DNA from: Ascaphus truei
Taxonomy: Eukaryota > Chordata > Amphibia > Anura > Ascaphidae
Assembly: GCA_036426205.1 (NCBI GenBank)
Contig: CM071568.1
Location: 224,666,239-224,730,238, forward strand
Direction: 5' to 3'
Length of the DNA stretch: 64,000 bases
The notes under the pieces are model-generated. The model had not been told where the DNA came from. It did no database searches and was given only the letters and a program-made list of their open reading frames with translations. Each line of letters begins with the position of its first letter. The first letter of the stretch is position 1. A program made the translations under genes and the position numbers. Below, piece by piece: positions 60,321-64,000 of the stretch.

Positions 60321-60823
60321 AGGGTTGCCAGACGTTCCGTATATACGGGAGTGTCCCTTATTTTATTGACTTGTCATGTTGTCCAGGAAAGGTCTGTCGG
60401 GACGCATAATTGTCCCATATTTTAGTGCCTTGACGTGAAATGTCTGAACTTAAAAATGACTGTAATTAAATCAGTCAAACCCATAATTGATTTCTACTTG
60501 TGTAATAGTTACCTTTTCCGATAGATGTCCTTACTAAATTATTAAAATAATAAAGTTAGGACACTGCCTGGTCATCTCATAATACCATGGCACTCACCCC
60601 TATAGGGGTTACTCTTTCTCTCACCACTACTTGTTTGTTCAGTGCATGTCTTTCCCCATCCCAGCAAGAGCAGCGATGATAAAATCCCAAAGAATATAGT
60701 GGTTAAGCCAAAGATCCCATCCAGCTTGAACCATTTGAAAATTATTTATCTCTCATAATGACGTGTCACTTTCATACTGGAGTTCGACGTTCCGTATTAT
60801 AAAAACGTACACGTGGCAACCCT
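60321..60823. mobile_element. MITE-like element with AGGGTTGCCA ends
   Basis: AGGGTTGCCA at 60321-60330 is the reverse complement of TGGCAACCCT at 60814-60823. A second inverted pair (GACGTTCCGTATA near the left; CGACGTTCCGTATTATAA near the right) is instead in direct orientation. No target duplication is clear and no coding sequence is seen. Confidence 0.5.
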
Positions 60824-61016
60824 ATGCTTCCTCTAACTACCAGTGAGGATTTGTTAGTTCCCAACAAAACAACTCAGTTGTTCAGACGTCACATGTAATA
60901 CCATTACATGAACCTGTCAAATGCACAGGTCTGATAGTGTTACCTGTGGCAATAACAAATTCTACTAATAGACTGCCACACAGCCACTTAGCTGGCAGAC
61001 GGCAACTTTTTATATA

Positions 61017-61742
61017 TGTAGCAGTGTTTCCCCCACCCTCTGGGAGATTTCACTACTACGTGGTGTGGTGTGGTGCATACCTGCTGGCTTACAGTAGATC
61101 TGAGTCTCCTGCGGTGTTGTGGAGGAAAACAGGACAGGCTTCTGGGGTAGGATCTGGTTCGCTCTCTCTCTCTCTGTGTTAGCGCCTCCATCTCTTGCAG
61201 GCCCCAGTAATGTGGGGACAATCCCTGCAGGATAATTTACTTCTCCTCCCCCTGATAGACTGTAGTCTCAGGCAGGAAGATATCTTTGAACAGGATCCCT
61301 TTATTCAGTACACTGGCAGATGGAACAGCATACACGGCATACTTCACTTTGTGGGGCTTCACCCTCAGAATGTACCCTGGACTTCCACTCCTGGCCAGGG
61401 GCACCTGAAGCAGTCTATGCTCTTCCCTTACTCCCTGGTGGAGTAAAGGTATAGTCTCCCCCTGCACTCCCCTAGGGGAGGGAGTACAAACTTGGCAGAG
61501 CCCTGCACAGTTGTTAGGGTAGACCAGTCTCTCTCAAAGAGGTAGAGGCACTGACTAAATTTGGCAGTGCAGCTACTTAAGTACAAAGGAAGAAGGTACT
61601 AGGTCTGAGTCCCATCTCCTCCCTTTCACTCATGGAAGCTGCCCTGAGTGGGGAAAACCCATGATAACTCCTGGCAGGCCTCCTTACCAGGGCTTATTGC
61701 CAGGGAGGGCAGACTGGTAACCAGGAACCAGTCCTGGCTACA
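61017..61742 (-). mobile_element. Solo LTR (family A), copy 4
   Basis: Starts TGTAGCAGTG and ends CTGGCTACA, with TATA on both sides (61013-61016 and 61743-61746). GAAAACAGGACAGGCTTCTG and GGGGAAAACCCATGATAACT are the complement of text in the LTR at 42904-43653. Confidence 0.85.
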
Positions 61743-62239
61743 TATATATGTACAGAGTTCTTGTGTGGCTTCATATCCCCATATATTTTATATATTTTTT
61801 TTTACAATAAAGGTTTTTTTTTTTTAGAAATTACCATATCACATATCTCAACACTTGTGGAGGGGAATCTATGTACTGTACTTGACCACGACAGTGGTAT
61901 ATCCCATGCTAATCGAGGCCTACCCTGACATTACACAATTATTATTACTTCAGACGAGTGCACACTAAATGGGATCCTTGATACTGCTCCACCTCTGGTA
62001 CCAGTACCCACACTCTCTCTCTTGTTCAATTATTATTACCCTAGTGCACCCCTCAGATCTATACATTTGGTAGAACGGGTGGGTTTCTCTTCTCTGGTAA
62101 CCCTATGCTTTACAGTTTTTGCTCTTAGGTAGAAGTTGAGTTGTTTAAGTTCCCCAGACTCTGCATATACAGGAGGGTTTTGTTCCCTTAAATGCACATT
62201 TTCTCTATTATTGGTGGAGCTGTCTCCTTAGCTAAAAAA
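61743..62239. other. Spacer, no gene seen
   Basis: T-runs at 61796-61803 and 61815-61825. Nothing else is recognised. Confidence 0.4.
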
Positions 62240-63690
62240 AATTTTTTTTGTAACTTTTTATTTGAGTTTTAGAAAAACACAGGAAAAGGGATACAGAAAT
62301 AGAAAAAAAGGTGGGGGGGTGGGAAAGGTACCACAATTTTAACACAGGTATCAAAAAATATAACAATGCTAGACAACCACATCTCCACACATTACTCAGA
62401 GTAACCAACTCTCTGAGAGAAAATACAACCCTCAGTCCACAGTAACTCAAAGATTCACTTATTCCCCCTAGAGTACCAGGGCTCCCATACTTTTTGAAAT
62501 GTTGAGTTATGTCTCACATAAGATGTTAATCTTTCCATAGATTGCACCTCATTTACTCTCGAGATAATCACTCCCCTGTAGGGGGGTTGGGACTTTTTCC
62601 AGGCCCCTGCGATTGCACGTCTCGCCGCTGTGAGAATGTGTAATAATAATTTAGATATATTTTGGTTTAAATTACATAGCGGCTTACCCAGGACCATTAT
62701 AAGCGGGTCTAGGGGGATTCTTAACCCAATTATTTCTCGTTACAGAGTCTGCACTATTCCCCCAAATCTCTGTATTTTTGGGCAAAACCACCAGATATGG
62801 ACCATATCCCCGAAACCACCGCAACCTCTCCAGCAAAGATTCATGGTCCTTGGATAAAACTGTCTCAACCTCTGAGGAGTCAGATACCATCTGAACATAA
62901 TTTTATAGATATTCTCTTTAGATATTGTGCATAATGATGTATTCGGTGCATTGACCCAAATGTCTTGCCAATCTTCCCAAGAAATCTCTGCCTGAAAATC
63001 GTGGGCCCATTGATCCATATAATGGTGGGTGCAGGGAGCGTTAAATTCCTGAGAAATAAAAACTTGGTACAATGTTGAGATAAGACTCCACAGTTTCTTT
63101 TTCTACATAATTCTTCGAATACAGAACACTGTGGGAAAGACCCACCCAGGGACAGCTGCTTAAGATAACGGGAAACTTGTAAAAATCTGAACACCTCGGC
63201 ACCCGTGAAAGAGTATTTCTGATAAAAAATCTCTGAAATGTAACAATTTACCATTCAATAGCATATCCCCCCACACCTTTAACATTTTTAGCCTTCCATA
63301 AATCAAAAGTATCAGTAAACAACCTGGACCAAAGTCAGGGTTGTCAAAAATAGGGGTACATCTCAAGGGAGCTGAAAATAGTTGATAATAAATTTTGACC
63401 CTATGCCAAATTTTAAGAGGACATTTTATTACCGCCGAATCAAAGAAGTCTAGTCTAGAACATTTTGTTGGCTTATTATTCCACAGAAGGGCCATGAGAG
63501 CTATATTGATTTTCCTGAGAATGCCAAAATATTATCTGTGTCAAATGGTGAGCTAAATAATATTTCCTAATATCAGGGAACGCCAGACCCCTGGACCCCT
63601 GGATGCGAGCATACCTGATCTCGCCACTCTTGGTCTTTTGTTACCCCATAAAAACTGCATCATTTTATTCTGTAAATCCCTTATATATTT
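62240..63690 (-). mobile_element. L1/Tx1-like LINE, 5'-truncated, inactive
   Basis: On the minus strand the element ends in AATAAAAAGTTAC + A-run (62240-62270), an L1-like poly(A) tail. Coding blocks from right to left are QFLWGNKRPRVARSGML (about 63650-63600), then WRGCGGFGDMVHIWWFCPK and FRWYLTPQRLRQFYP in 63072-62740. The sequence is 5'-truncated near 63690, within ORF2. Confidence 0.8.
62740..63660 (-). pseudogene. L1/Tx1-like ORF2 C-terminal region, broken
   Basis: The region C-terminal of the reverse transcriptase. The FLWGNKRPRVARSGM block is at 63660-63600. The GG(L)xxPDIRKYY block that should follow is frame-shifted, with stops near 63560. A long link follows (63495-62880, two frames). 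The final Cys/His-like block is CWRGCG...HIWWFCPK (62740-62870). All frames are shorter than about 125 codons. Confidence 0.75.
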
Positions 63691-64000
63691 TATCGGGATG
63701 AAAACAATGCACACAGAGCGCACCACGGATTAGATATAAGATAATATTTTAATACCATAAATATCTAGTCAACAGACCACAAAGATGTATCACAGTAAAT
63801 AATATACACAATACAATAAATAACTGGAAAAAAAAACATAAAACACTTTACATGAAATATACATAAACAATCCCACAGAGTGGGGAAAAAGTCCCAATGT
63901 TAGCTGTGTAGGAGCACAACAGCAAGGCACGAAAATACCAAAGTTAATCAAATAAAGACAATCACAATGAGAGTTCTATGAGAAACTTGATATAAAACCG
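63691..64000. other. Unidentified AT-rich repeat-like sequence at the window edge
   Basis: It starts abruptly after the LINE (CGGGATGAAAACAATGCACA). No coding sequence. The last bases (CTTGATATAAAACCG, 63986-64000) resemble the start of the hammerhead-like motif at 4398-4386 (CTTGATAAAATCC), but the window ends before a GAAAC box could be seen. Confidence 0.35.

Overview
The window is vertebrate nuclear DNA, most likely from a frog or other amphibian. The coding exons are short and separated by kilobase introns. The repeats (CR1, L2-like, L1/Tx1-like, Penelope, Ty3/gypsy of the Gmr1 type, a tyrosine-recombinase-type element with an SGNH hydrolase, and PIF/Harbinger-, Kolobok- and Tigger-like MITEs) are a typical amphibian mix. 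The exact species cannot be read from the sequence, and all family names rest on my recognition of protein and terminal motifs, not on a database search.

Host genes. Four exons on the + strand (9641-9805, 11325-11528, 15794-15977, 18144-18357) splice in one continuous frame into the C-terminal end of TOPAZ1, with its stop at 18355-18357 and an AATAAA at 18472. About 4.2 kb downstream a CpG-rich block (about 22540-23060) looks like the promoter and first exon of the next gene. By synteny (TOPAZ1 is followed by TCAIM in the same orientation in other vertebrates, as I recall) this should be TCAIM, and a candidate second exon with a start codon lies at 25125-25198. I see no further TCAIM exon, so the remaining 39 kb would be one large repeat-filled intron.

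Repeats, left to right. 1-2330 is low-complexity GT, C-rich and CT-rich sequence. 2997-3839 is an 843-bp near-palindrome. 4285-8550 (minus) is a decayed Penelope-like element with RT and GIY-YIG remnants. The TOPAZ1 introns hold several MITEs, a 35-38 bp minisatellite with an assembly gap (N at 12753-12862) and an L1-like fragment. 18730-19520 is a solo LTR. 25770-28600 and 45110-46835 are CR1 copies (minus). 29185-31645 (minus) and 33110-36404 (plus) are L2-like LINEs, the second inserted into a CR1 tail. 37150-40610 is a tyrosine-recombinase-type element remnant split by a solo LTR. 50421-55772 is a complete, recently inserted but disabled Ty3/gypsy element with two 98.5% identical LTRs, a SCAN-like gag and integrase encoded before reverse transcriptase. 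Further solo LTRs, simple repeats and an L1-like LINE fill the right end.

How the parts fit. Only TOPAZ1 and the putative TCAIM start are likely functional host genes. Everything else is mobile or simple sequence, almost all of it inactivated. The most noteworthy signals are the Gmr1-type domain order, four hammerhead-ribozyme-like cores at Penelope or foldback loci, a 2A-like motif in an L2-like LINE, and a pair of competing splice donors in TOPAZ1.
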